64,000 bases of DNA from a virus: positions 1-64,000 of IMG/VR virus record IMGVR_UViG_3300028400_000003; one strand, given 5' to 3'. This document shows positions 30,534 to 38,207 of this stretch, one piece after another. The position numbers were made by a program, and so were the translations under genes. Under the pieces are notes generated by a model. It saw only the letters and a program-made list of their open reading frames with translations. It was not told where the DNA came from and searched no databases. Numbering within the stretch: the stretch's first letter is position 1; each line of letters opens with the position of its first letter.

Positions 30534-31180
30534 CCAGTATGCCGACTAGGGGGTTATGTAACCGCATTAAGGAGGCAAACACACTCTATGACCGGTATGG
30601 AAGCCCGTGGATTAACTACAGCCTGGTTATAAACCACTACAAAGTGCCCATCTCCGTAAGGGTTAGCGTCCTTGGTGTTGAGATTCTTGAGCGGCGGACC
30701 ATAGTAGGAAAGCTGGAGTTTCGCCATACGATCAACCTGCATGCCGAACACCGGCTGGATTTGCTAATCGGCGTGGTAGAGGATGACGACGGTGGGGCAT
30801 GCAGGCTAAGACCAACCAGGCTCCGCCCTCTAAACGCAACGGCGGATGAAATCTGGATGTGGCTTAAGGTCGAGCTTAGCGTTAAGGATATGATCTACGC
30901 GGCGGTGGAAGAATACTATGCCTATGCCGATCATCTCCGCCACCTGTGGGTTAATGACCCCGCCCTCCCGGCCTTGCAGCGCTATGCGGTGATGATGCAG
31001 ATAGCGGGGATCAGTTGGTTTCCAAAAGACAAAAACACGCTGAGCGGGTTTATGATTGACCTTGGAAGACTCCACAACCACAAGCCGTGGGAAAAAGAAA
31101 CGATGGCCGCCTTCATGGACCTTACACCATCGGAGGCCGTGGAAAAAATCAAAGAGCTAGGGGTGGAGATCATTCCATGA
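30530..31180 (+). CDS. Hypothetical protein, tandem paralog 2 of 3
   Basis: 216 residues, GTGA overlap with paralog 1. Shared blocks: VEEYYAYADHLRHLWVNDPA and LTPSEAVEKIKELGVEII. The N-terminal half begins CNRIKEANTLYDRYGSPWINY, aligned with the opening of paralog 3. Function unknown. Confidence 0.65.
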   Translation: MTSMPTRGLCNRIKEANTLYDRYGSPWINYSLVINHYKVPISVRVSVLGVEILERRTIVGKLEFRHTINLHAEHRLDLLIGVVEDDDGGACRLRPTRLRPLNATADEIWMWLKVELSVKDMIYAAVEEYYAYADHLRHLWVNDPALPALQRYAVMMQIAGISWFPKDKNTLSGFMIDLGRLHNHKPWEKETMAAFMDLTPSEAVEKIKELGVEIIP

Positions 31181-31845
31181 CGCGCTTACAGCAGCTTTGC
31201 AGCAAAATGAAGCGGGCTCACGACCTGATCGAGCGCTACGGAAACTTTTACGATGACCACACGGTGGCCCTATCGCACTATCGGCCTTCGTTCAGGGTTG
31301 CGGCAACTGAAAACGGCTTGCAGGTGTACCTACTGTACCCGCTTAAGTGGCCTTGGTTTGAGCCCTATGCTCCACGATACTTTAGTCTGGTTTACCCTAT
31401 GGCCAGGCACCGTGACGGGCGTTACTTCCTGGGGGCTATCAAGGATGATGGAGACGGTTGCCGATACTGGCCGGTAAAAGAGGTGGAGCGTAAGAGGTTC
31501 AGGGAGCTTGTACGGGAAAACCCTAAGTTGGCCGATCTTATGGCGCTCACCGCCAGGGCCTATCTTGATTATGCCGAACGCCTTAAGCGTGAATGGGAGG
31601 CTAACCCGCTGCTGCCTCGATTGCAGGGGTATGCCAGGATGCTCAAGCTTGAAGGTGTGGTGCATACGGTTCCGGAAGATAGGCCTACGCTCGACGCTTT
31701 CATAAATGAGCTAGTCGAGAGCAGCGACGTTTTACAGGCTATGGGTTACGGAGGCTACCGCATGCACGATGTTTCCCCTAAGATGGCCGCTGGGCTTCTT
31801 AAGCGTATCGGCGTTGACCTGGACCCAGCTATCCTTGACAAATAG
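31177..31845 (+). CDS. Hypothetical protein, tandem paralog 3 of 3
   Basis: 222 residues. ATG 31177 is chosen because it overlaps the previous stop (ATGA) and aligns with paralog 2 (CSKMKRAHDLIERYGNFYDD). Shared blocks: ARAYLDYAERLKREWEANPL and VSPKMAAGLLKRIGVDLD. Function unknown. Confidence 0.65.
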   Translation: MTRLQQLCSKMKRAHDLIERYGNFYDDHTVALSHYRPSFRVAATENGLQVYLLYPLKWPWFEPYAPRYFSLVYPMARHRDGRYFLGAIKDDGDGCRYWPVKEVERKRFRELVRENPKLADLMALTARAYLDYAERLKREWEANPLLPRLQGYARMLKLEGVVHTVPEDRPTLDAFINELVESSDVLQAMGYGGYRMHDVSPKMAAGLLKRIGVDLDPAILDK

Positions 31846-31863
31846 AGCAGGGCAATATATAAT
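31835..31863 (+). promoter_or_regulatory. Early-type promoter
   Basis: TTGACA 31835-31840 and TATAAT 31858-31863 with a 17-base spacer. The -35 overlaps the last codons of paralog 3. Confidence 0.88.
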
Positions 31864-31891
31864 AGGCGAGAGGGGAAGAAAGGCGGTGAGT

Positions 31892-32104
31892 ATGGGAAAG
31901 CCGAAACTAGAGCTTACGGGTGAAAACGGCAATGCCTTCGCCATTCTTGGCCGTGCTCGGGCCGCGCTCAAAAAGCACCTGCGTGAGCAAGGCAAGACGC
32001 CTTTGCAGGTCAAGGATGAGGTCGAGCGCTTCACGCGCGAGGCCACTAGCGGGGATTACGATCACCTGTTGATCGTGGTCAATCAGTGGTTTGAGGTCGA
32101 GTAG
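31892..32104 (+). CDS. Small hypothetical protein
   Basis: 70 residues: MGKPKLELTGENGNAFAILGRARAAL then KDEVERFTREATSGDYDHLL. The layout matches a small phage family with conserved GNAF-IL and SGDYDHLL elements, function unknown. Expressed from its own promoter and closed by a terminator. Confidence 0.7.
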   Translation: MGKPKLELTGENGNAFAILGRARAALKKHLREQGKTPLQVKDEVERFTREATSGDYDHLLIVVNQWFEVE

Positions 32105-32110
32105 GTATGA

Positions 32111-32142
32111 AGCGCCCCTAGCCCCCTCTAGGGGCGCTTTTG
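32111..32142. terminator. Bidirectional terminator between convergent genes
   Basis: AGCGCCCCTAG (32111-32121) pairs with CTAGGGGCGCT (32128-32138), followed by TTTT on the + strand. It sits between the + gene ending at 32104 and the - gene ending at 32118; the minus gene ends inside the stem. Confidence 0.8.
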
Positions 32143-32708
32143 CTTAGGAGGTGGAAAGTGCGGGAGCGGCGGTCTTTGGCCCTACGGCGGTCTATCGCGC
32201 TCGGACCCACTCGATGATCGGCCGGGTTGGGCAAGCAAATCCAAAGGCGCTCCTTACGCGACTTCAGAAAATCGGAGACCATAATGTCTACGCCGGTCGG
32301 GTCTTTATCAAACCCCGGCCATACTGGGAAATAGGATAGCAGCTGCTTTGAATAGCCCTGCGGGAGGTAAAAGCAAAGGGCACCCCAAAGCTCGCGAGTC
32401 CACCGCCCGCCAGCGGTGAGGTGTTTGGGGTTGAGGTCTTCCTTGCGTCTGGAAAAGAAGTTGATCACGGTTTGAGGGCGTTGCTCGATGCAGGCCGAGG
32501 CGATCCGGTCGAAGCCTGGGGCAAGGATAACGTCGTCTTCGAGGTGCAAGGCCGGGCCGTCGCCTGCTGCGGCCAGCGCGGCGATGAACGTATCCATAGC
32601 GTTGCGCGTCTTGTCCCAAACAACCTTGGCCTCCGGGATTCGGGCCGTAAGTTCTGACACCATTTCGCGCCGTTCGTCTATGGCCCTGATGATGGTCGGG
32701 ATGTTCAT
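32118..32708 (-). CDS. Glycosyltransferase-like protein (only minus-strand gene)
   Basis: 196 residues. LHLEDDVILAPGFDRI (EDD at 57-59) is the metal-binding acidic motif and context of GT-A type glycosyltransferases such as family 25. ELWGALCFYLPQGYSKQLL and WPGFDKDPTGVDIMVSDFL fit the acceptor/metal-binding part. The C-terminus is very basic. It may glycosylate phage DNA bases, a phage protein or the host surface. The start codon is six bases from a TATCAT box on the minus strand, so it is probably leaderless. As the sole antisense gene it looks like a moron. Confidence 0.65.
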   Translation of the reverse strand: MNIPTIIRAIDERREMVSELTARIPEAKVVWDKTRNAMDTFIAALAAAGDGPALHLEDDVILAPGFDRIASACIEQRPQTVINFFSRRKEDLNPKHLTAGGRWTRELWGALCFYLPQGYSKQLLSYFPVWPGFDKDPTGVDIMVSDFLKSRKERLWICLPNPADHRVGPSAIDRRRAKDRRSRTFHLLSKSAPRGG

Positions 32709-32714
32709 GGGACC

Positions 32715-32720
32715 ATGATA
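32715..32720 (-). promoter_or_regulatory. -10 box of minus-strand leaderless promoter
   Basis: On the minus strand this reads TATCAT, six bases before the ATG of the glycosyltransferase-like gene; no clear -35. Confidence 0.45.
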
Positions 32721-32747
32721 GCACCGGCCCTATATGGCGTAGTCGTA

Positions 32748-32753
32748 TATAAT
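32748..32753 (+). promoter_or_regulatory. -10 box of leaderless promoter
   Basis: TATAAT six bases before ATG 32760, back-to-back with the minus-strand -10 box at 32715-32720. No recognisable -35, so an activator may be involved. Confidence 0.5.
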
Positions 32754-32759
32754 GGGCGC

Positions 32760-33359
32760 ATGGGCCAGGAACAGGTGGTGTACAGAACGGCGCTGCGGAA
32801 GAGGGGGCCGCTGAGCCGTCAGGCACCGGGCTCAAGTGTTGAGATCGTTCAGCGGGTCGAGTTTGACCGTGGCGTTGTTTTTAAGCACGATCTAAGCCAC
32901 GGGCTGCCGCGTGAGTACCGCGAGGTCGAGGCCGTTTACTGTGAGGTTCCCTTCAGGGGAGGCTATGAAGGCGATCAAGCCTATACGGATTTTATCAGCG
33001 TAGTGGCCTCAATTTACGATACATTAGGGGTGCCAACCATCGTTGCTGGACCGCGTGCCATCGAAAAAGCGGGTGAGCCGCACCGCAAGCTAGATGAGTA
33101 TCAAGTGGTATCATCCGTGATACCGCTTTACGCTTGGGGTTGGGATGGGCCGCTGCCTGACCGCTGGGACAAAATGCTGATCATGCTATCAGGTCACTTC
33201 GAGTCCATAGGGGACCCCGTGTGCGGCTTCGGCAATACCGGGTTGGTGTTCGCGTTGCGCGGGAAGGGGTTCGTTATGTCGGACGTGAATGCGGTAGCCG
33301 TATCTGTAACGGCCAAGCGCATCGAGGAAGCTTTAAGGAGGCAGAATGACGCTAGATGA
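32760..33359 (+). CDS. DNA methyltransferase-like protein with unusual motif IV
   Basis: 199 residues. The C-terminal part DPVCGFGNTGLVFALRGKGF (152-171) followed by SDVN (174-177) and TAKRIEEAL matches the SAM-binding end of permuted N6/N4 DNA methyltransferases. In these, the catalytic DPPY comes first. Here that position reads YCEVPFRGGYE (EVPF at 62-65), a poor match to DPPY. It is thus either a divergent methyltransferase, a different base-modifying enzyme, or an inactive binder. Leaderless-type promoter. It precedes a PAPS-reductase-like gene and two ParB-like genes. Confidence 0.6.
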   Translation: MGQEQVVYRTALRKRGPLSRQAPGSSVEIVQRVEFDRGVVFKHDLSHGLPREYREVEAVYCEVPFRGGYEGDQAYTDFISVVASIYDTLGVPTIVAGPRAIEKAGEPHRKLDEYQVVSSVIPLYAWGWDGPLPDRWDKMLIMLSGHFESIGDPVCGFGNTGLVFALRGKGFVMSDVNAVAVSVTAKRIEEALRRQNDAR

Positions 33360-33618
33360 GTTTCGCGAGTTTGTCAAAGCGGGCCGGTGGCACTTCGCCA
33401 AAACGATGCCTAAGCATCCCCACTTCTACGTGCGAAAGCGCGAGTCTGACCCTAAGCGGTTCATGGAAGCCGCGAGGTTCGTGTGGGAAAACGGGACGCC
33501 GCGCAAGTGGTTCAACCGCGTTTATCGTTACCTTGAGGTGGATGGGTATGAATACTGGTTGGCCGCGCCGTTTCAGAAGGATACCGTGATTATCAACCGA
33601 AGGCCACTCGATGAGTAA
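33346..33618 (+). CDS. Conserved phage hypothetical protein
   Basis: 90 residues: FAKTMPKHPHFYVRKRES...FMEAARFVWENG...VYRYLEVDGYEYW...VIINRRP. I recognise this as a widespread phage and prophage family of unknown function with the AKTMP, YRYL-YWL and INR blocks. It often lies near DNA modification or PAPS-reductase-like genes, and does so here. ATG 33346 overlaps the end of the preceding gene. Confidence 0.7.
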   Translation: MTLDEFREFVKAGRWHFAKTMPKHPHFYVRKRESDPKRFMEAARFVWENGTPRKWFNRVYRYLEVDGYEYWLAAPFQKDTVIINRRPLDE

Positions 33619-34762
33619 ACCACGCCTCCCTGACAGCCGCATTACCCTGCCGCTCACCGTTTACGAGGCGGCTCAGCGCCGGATTGCGTATGTGTTTGAC
33701 GAGTTTGACCACGTGGTTGTGGAGATGAGCGGCGGTAAGGATAGCACGGTGGTCTTCAACCTTGCGCTCCAAGAGGCGCAAAGGCGCGGGAGGCTACCGC
33801 TTACCGTAAGATGGCTTGACCAGGAGTTCGAGTGGCAGGCCACCGTGGACTACATGACGGCCATTTTCGAGCGTGATGATGTAAGGCCCGAATGGTTCCA
33901 GGTCGAAATGATTATGAGCAATGCGTCTTCTTCCTCAGAAGACCAGATCGTGGTTTGGGAAGAGGGCATGGAGGACAGGTGGATTCACCCGAGGCACCCG
34001 CTTTCGATCAAGGACAAGAGCCTGTTCCCAAAGCTCGACCGGTTCCACGCCTTCCTGAAAAAGGTAGACCGCTTCTTAAATCCTAACAACCCGGTGGCCG
34101 TCTTCACTGGAATGCGGGCGGAAGAAAGCGCTGGCCGTAAAGCAGGGCTGACCACTCCCAGTTACAAGGGATGGGTTAGTTGGGCTAGCGCCCTTGACAA
34201 GCGGCGCAACCACTACGCTTTTCACCCGATATACGACTGGTCCGTGACGGATGTTTGGGGGGCCATTGCAAAGAACGGGTGGCCGTACAACCGTGTCTAT
34301 GATTACCTGTTCGCCACCGGGAGGCCGCTCAGTCGTATGCGTGTCAGCAACCTAATCCACGAGAACGCCATTATTGACGCCCCCGTGTTACAGGAGTTCG
34401 AGCCTCGCACCTATGAGCGCATCGTGGCCCGCACCGGCGGTATTGACGCCATCGGCAAGGTTGGAAACGACTTCTTTAAGGTCGAGTTGCCGCCGATGTT
34501 TGGAAGCTGGGAAGAGTACACGGAATGGTTAGCGCCGAAGCTGATCACTGACCCGAAAAAGCTTGCCCGGTGGAAGAAGGAGGTAAGGACGTTCAGGGAG
34601 AAGCTTAGCGGCGCAATACCTGACGAGGCCATTAACAAATTCATCGTCAAGTCGTTGATACGCAACGACTGGGAAGGTGCCTGGTTGAAGATCAAGATGT
34701 CGCAGTGGTATTACAAGGCCCGGCAACGGGACCGTGGCGAGCTAGAGGGGGTCAATCAGTGA
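33611..34762 (+). CDS. PAPS reductase / PP-loop family protein (IbrA/YbdN-like)
   Basis: 383 residues. A PP-loop SGGKDST (40-46) binds the adenylated substrate. VFTGMRAEESAGRKAG and HPIYDWSVTDVWGAIAKNG are typical of the PAPS-reductase superfamily. The length and C-terminal extension resemble the IbrA/YbdN group, which occurs with a ParB-like partner (IbrB/YbdM); such a partner follows immediately by GTGA overlap. Bacterial IbrA's reaction is unknown, and in Dnd systems the related DndC takes part in DNA phosphorothioation. Sulfur or adenylyl chemistry on DNA is a possibility, not a demonstrated function. Confidence 0.75.
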   Translation: MSKPRLPDSRITLPLTVYEAAQRRIAYVFDEFDHVVVEMSGGKDSTVVFNLALQEAQRRGRLPLTVRWLDQEFEWQATVDYMTAIFERDDVRPEWFQVEMIMSNASSSSEDQIVVWEEGMEDRWIHPRHPLSIKDKSLFPKLDRFHAFLKKVDRFLNPNNPVAVFTGMRAEESAGRKAGLTTPSYKGWVSWASALDKRRNHYAFHPIYDWSVTDVWGAIAKNGWPYNRVYDYLFATGRPLSRMRVSNLIHENAIIDAPVLQEFEPRTYERIVARTGGIDAIGKVGNDFFKVELPPMFGSWEEYTEWLAPKLITDPKKLARWKKEVRTFREKLSGAIPDEAINKFIVKSLIRNDWEGAWLKIKMSQWYYKARQRDRGELEGVNQ

Positions 34763-35442
34763 GCAGCAAGGCGGCGATGGAAAAGGCTATAACGCAGTAT
34801 GTGCAAGATGACCCTGACCGGCTGCAAGAGGTTCGTGACCTGCTTGCCAGGCTAAGCCCGTTCAAGGTCATGCCCGTGGACGCGGTGCGGTGGGTTCCGA
34901 TTGGCAAGCTGGTTGCTAACGACTACAACCCCAACGCGGTGCCTCGCAGGGAGATGGCGCTGCTCTACCGCTCGATCAAGGAAGACGGTATCACGCAGCC
35001 GATTGTCACGTTTTACGACTCCGATAAGGACCGCTACATCATCGTGGATGGCTTTCACCGTTATACGGTCATGCGGATGCATCCTGATTTGCTCAAGCAT
35101 ACGCAGGGTAGGGTTCCTGTTGTGGTCATTCAGAAGCCGCTCGTTGAGCGCATGGCCTCGACGGTTAGGCACAACCGGGCGCGGGGGAAGCATAGCGTGG
35201 CCGGTATGGCCAACCTGGTTTTCAAGATGCTAAGCGAGGGCGTAACCGATGCCGAGGTCTGCGAAAAGCTTGGACTCACCAGTGAGGAGCTTGTTAGGAT
35301 CAAGTACGTTACCGGTTTTGCCAAGCTATACGAGGATGTGGAATATACCAACGCTTGGGAGCTTGATAGAATGACGAAGGCGCGTACCGCCGCTGAAAAG
35401 AAAGGGGAACAGAAGATTTATGGGAAAAAGAGCCGTAGCTGA
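34759..35442 (+). CDS. ParB-like protein (IbrB/YbdM-like)
   Basis: About 227 residues. The ParB/sulfiredoxin-fold core is visible: VRWVPIGKLVANDYNPNAVPRREMALLYRSI, then DGITQPIVTFYD and IIVDGFHRYTVMRM, followed by a helix-turn-helix-like stretch (TDAEVCEKLGLTSEELVRI). This matches IbrB/YbdM partners of PAPS-reductase-like proteins. GTG 34759 overlaps the upstream stop. ParB-fold proteins can bind or hydrolyse nucleotides; the phage role is unknown. Confidence 0.75.
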   Translation: MSSKAAMEKAITQYVQDDPDRLQEVRDLLARLSPFKVMPVDAVRWVPIGKLVANDYNPNAVPRREMALLYRSIKEDGITQPIVTFYDSDKDRYIIVDGFHRYTVMRMHPDLLKHTQGRVPVVVIQKPLVERMASTVRHNRARGKHSVAGMANLVFKMLSEGVTDAEVCEKLGLTSEELVRIKYVTGFAKLYEDVEYTNAWELDRMTKARTAAEKKGEQKIYGKKSRS

Positions 35443-36082
35443 GAATATCGAGGTCTGGCCGCTGGACAAGATCAAGCCGTACTGGAGGAACCCGCGTAAG
35501 ATTGACCGCAAGGCCATCGAGGCCGTTAAGGCCTCCATTGCTGAATACGGTTATGTACAGCCGATTGTTGTTGACGCCGAGGGGATTATAGTTATTGGAC
35601 ACGTTCGTTATAGGGCCTTGCAGGAGTTGAAGGTCAAAGAGGTTCAGGTGATCGTTGCCGATCTTCCAGAAGAAAAAATCAAGTCGCTTAGGCTCGTTGA
35701 CAACCGGGTTGGCGAGTTGAGCCGTTGGGATGAAGACAAGCTGTTCCAGGAGCTTGCAGAGCTAGTGGGCGAAGCTACTGAGGTCACCGCCTTCTTTCCG
35801 GAATTCGACCTTCCAGACGTTGACGCTATTGTGGACACTCTAGGCGACATCGGGGCCGATCTTGTACAAGCGCAAGAGGGCGAAAGCGCCGGCTCCGACG
35901 ATGACCCGTACTCCGTTAGCAACGCCGATATCGTCAACGCCGAGGTGAAGCTGGAAACCGCCCCGGCTTCACAGAAACCGGCCGATCACACCGTACAGGT
36001 CACATGCCCGCATTGCGGCGAGGAGTTCGGGGTTGACGTGAAGCGTCTGATGCTCATCCTCGAGTCCCAGAAGCAGCGCTAG
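35420..36082 (+). CDS. ParB-like protein with C-terminal zinc knuckle
   Basis: 220 residues. The N-terminal ParB domain reads WPLDKIKPYWRNPRKIDRKA...GYVQPIVVDAEGIIVIGHVRYRALQEL. An acidic linker follows, then a C-terminal VTCPHCGEEFGVDVK half-ribbon. A second ParB-fold protein directly before the terminase is common in phages and suggests a link to DNA recognition for packaging. It overlaps the first ParB gene by 23 bases. Confidence 0.75.
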   Translation: MGKRAVAENIEVWPLDKIKPYWRNPRKIDRKAIEAVKASIAEYGYVQPIVVDAEGIIVIGHVRYRALQELKVKEVQVIVADLPEEKIKSLRLVDNRVGELSRWDEDKLFQELAELVGEATEVTAFFPEFDLPDVDAIVDTLGDIGADLVQAQEGESAGSDDDPYSVSNADIVNAEVKLETAPASQKPADHTVQVTCPHCGEEFGVDVKRLMLILESQKQR

Positions 36083-36094
36083 CCTCAAGCATTG

Positions 36095-36125
36095 GGCGGG
36101 TGGTTAATGGCCGCCCGCCTTTATT
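36095..36125 (+). terminator. Intrinsic terminator before terminase
   Basis: GGCGGGTGG (36095-36103) pairs with CCGCCCGCC (36111-36119) and is followed by TTTATTG. It separates the ParB genes from the structural operon. Confidence 0.75.
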
Positions 36126-36129
36126 GTTG

Positions 36130-36135
36130 TAATAT
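36130..36135 (+). promoter_or_regulatory. -10 box of leaderless promoter for the packaging operon
   Basis: TAATAT six bases before ATG 36142, directly after a terminator. No TTGACA-like -35 at the expected place, unlike the early promoters; possibly a late promoter class. Confidence 0.5.
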
Positions 36136-36141
36136 ACAGGT

Positions 36142-36675
36142 ATGACGAGAAAGGGCGGGAAGCCTAGGAAGAAAGCCAAGGACTCGCTTGATCCACAGGC
36201 ACGTGAGGGCATACGCCTGGAGTACGTAACGCGCAACGCGAGCCTGAGCAGCCTGGCCAACCGTCACAACGTACCCCTGGAAGAGCTACGGAGCATAGCC
36301 GATGAAGAGGGCTGGCACGGTCAGCGTGATGAGTATTGGCGCGGGGTGTACACGGACGTCATTCACGCTACTCGCGCGGCTACGGCCAACCTAATGGCCG
36401 GTACGGTTAGCTCCGCCGATAGGTTGGTGCGTTGGGCCAAGGAGCAGATGGCGGTCAACGAAAAGACGGGCGAGGTCAGAATTGGCCCTGACCAAGTAAT
36501 TGATATCGCCAGGGCGATCAGGGTCTCCCTTGACGTGCTCAAGTTTACACTTGGAGAGCCTGACAGCCTGGTAGTTTCCACAGGGGTTGAACCGGCGGTA
36601 AAAAGTTACGTCATGGAGGAGGCGGCTCGCGCGTTGAAGGACATTATCGGCGAAGACGACGGTGACGATGAATGA
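36142..36675 (+). CDS. terS: Terminase small subunit
   Basis: 177 residues. A basic N-terminal tail (MTRKGGKPRKKAKD) and a helix-turn-helix (RLEYVTRNASLSSLANRHNVPLEELRSIA read in part) are followed by a helical oligomerisation region and an acidic tail, as in phage small terminases that recognise DNA for packaging. Identity rests on this layout and its position just before the large subunit (ATG of the next gene overlaps its end). Confidence 0.7.
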   Translation: MTRKGGKPRKKAKDSLDPQAREGIRLEYVTRNASLSSLANRHNVPLEELRSIADEEGWHGQRDEYWRGVYTDVIHATRAATANLMAGTVSSADRLVRWAKEQMAVNEKTGEVRIGPDQVIDIARAIRVSLDVLKFTLGEPDSLVVSTGVEPAVKSYVMEEAARALKDIIGEDDGDDE

Positions 36676-38207
36676 AGTGGTTCCTGGAAGAGCTAGCCCG
36701 CAGGGGCGACGTATCCCTAGACAAGATCGCCGAAGCCCTGGAAAACCCGCACAAGGTCGAGGAGCTTGTGCGGCTGGCCAGTCACTTCGACGCCGTGGCG
36801 TTCGGGTTGCGCTTCCTACCTCACCATTTTCGTTCTCCGCCAGCGCCCTTTCATTACGTTATCAGTGAACGATTGGCGAAGCGTGACTACTATGCCGTAG
36901 CCGCGCCGCGCGGTCATGCTAAGTCAACGCTGGTAGGTCTAGCCCATCCGCTGCTTGAAGCGGCTTCGGGGCGGGCGAAGTTTATCTTGCTCATCGGGGC
37001 TGATGCCGGGGCGGCAGAGGACCGCCTTGAGGATGTGCTTAACGAGTTGGCCGATAACGACGCATTGCTCGATGAATTCCCACACCTGCGGCCGCCTGAT
37101 CCCGGCGAGTTGAAAAAATGGGCCAAGGCGCGAAAGAAGTTTAAGCAAAGGCGCTCCGACTTTGTGTCCGTAGGCGGCATCCGCTTTTCTGCAAGGGGTG
37201 CGGGCCAGGCGCTACGTGGCATGAAGCAGGGAGCGCAGCGGCCCGATCTGATTATCCTCGATGACGTTGACACGGATCAGCGCTGCGACAGCCCCCGCCA
37301 GCTGGTCAAGCTAGCCCGGTGGTTTGATACGGTGATCATGAACCTGGAAGGGGTCGAGCGGGCACGTATTCGTATTGCGGGAACAAAATTGTGCCACCGG
37401 GCGTTGATATCGCAGCTGGTTGAAAGGTGGCACGGGGACACGTTCAAGGCCATTGTTGACGAGGAGCGAGGCAAAACGTTATGGCCTGCGGTATGGCCGT
37501 ATGAGCGCCTGATCGAGAAACGGGATGGCGGCTATGATGATGATGGTTCATGGGTCCAGGGTATCGGTCCGCGCCGTTTTGCACGGGAATATCAGAACGA
37601 CCCCGCGTCCGAAGATGAGACGTTTTTGACGGAAGAACAGGTAACGTTTGTGGCCACGCCGCCACCTGGCTATCCCAAGTCTGGATACTACACAGCAGGG
37701 CTTGACCTGGCAGTAGGTATGAGTGAAAAATCATCACAGAATGCGATAGTCCTAATGTGGCACAGCCCGGCAAACGTTACCTACATCATTGCCGCTGAAA
37801 GATGGCGCGGTGTGGCGGGACTCGAGGACCGGGTGCGTCGCTTCATCGAGGAGAACGCCCTGCAAACACCACGGTTGATTGCCGTCGAGGCCGTACAGTA
37901 TCAGATGAAAGCCGTACTCGATCTTACCAGCGCCATGCCCTACCGTTTCGTTCCCGTGCATCCGGACCGCAGCAAATCGGCGCGGTTTGCGCTCATAGCG
38001 GACCGCTTCGTCAACGGCCAGATCACGATGCTCAACGGCCTTCCCACCTGGTTCAAGGAGGAGCTGTTTTCGTTCCCTATTGGAACCTTCACCTGGGACG
38101 GCATAGACGCTACGGTATACGCCTATCTAGCTAAGTTTGAAAAGGGGAGGAGCAAGAGGATGTCAACGGCCATACTGCAACCTAGCGGAGGGGGTGACTG
38201 GCAGTGA
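36672..38207 (+). CDS. terL: Terminase large subunit
   Basis: A 511-residue packaging motor. The ATPase half has a Walker A-like APRGHAKST (78-86) and Walker B LIILDDVD; the nuclease half has YYTAGLDLAVG (first metal Asp) and DGIDATVYAYL near the end. It translocates DNA into the prohead and cuts it. The start overlaps the small-subunit stop and the stop overlaps the portal GTG. Confidence 0.9.
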   Translation: MKWFLEELARRGDVSLDKIAEALENPHKVEELVRLASHFDAVAFGLRFLPHHFRSPPAPFHYVISERLAKRDYYAVAAPRGHAKSTLVGLAHPLLEAASGRAKFILLIGADAGAAEDRLEDVLNELADNDALLDEFPHLRPPDPGELKKWAKARKKFKQRRSDFVSVGGIRFSARGAGQALRGMKQGAQRPDLIILDDVDTDQRCDSPRQLVKLARWFDTVIMNLEGVERARIRIAGTKLCHRALISQLVERWHGDTFKAIVDEERGKTLWPAVWPYERLIEKRDGGYDDDGSWVQGIGPRRFAREYQNDPASEDETFLTEEQVTFVATPPPGYPKSGYYTAGLDLAVGMSEKSSQNAIVLMWHSPANVTYIIAAERWRGVAGLEDRVRRFIEENALQTPRLIAVEAVQYQMKAVLDLTSAMPYRFVPVHPDRSKSARFALIADRFVNGQITMLNGLPTWFKEELFSFPIGTFTWDGIDATVYAYLAKFEKGRSKRMSTAILQPSGGGDWQ

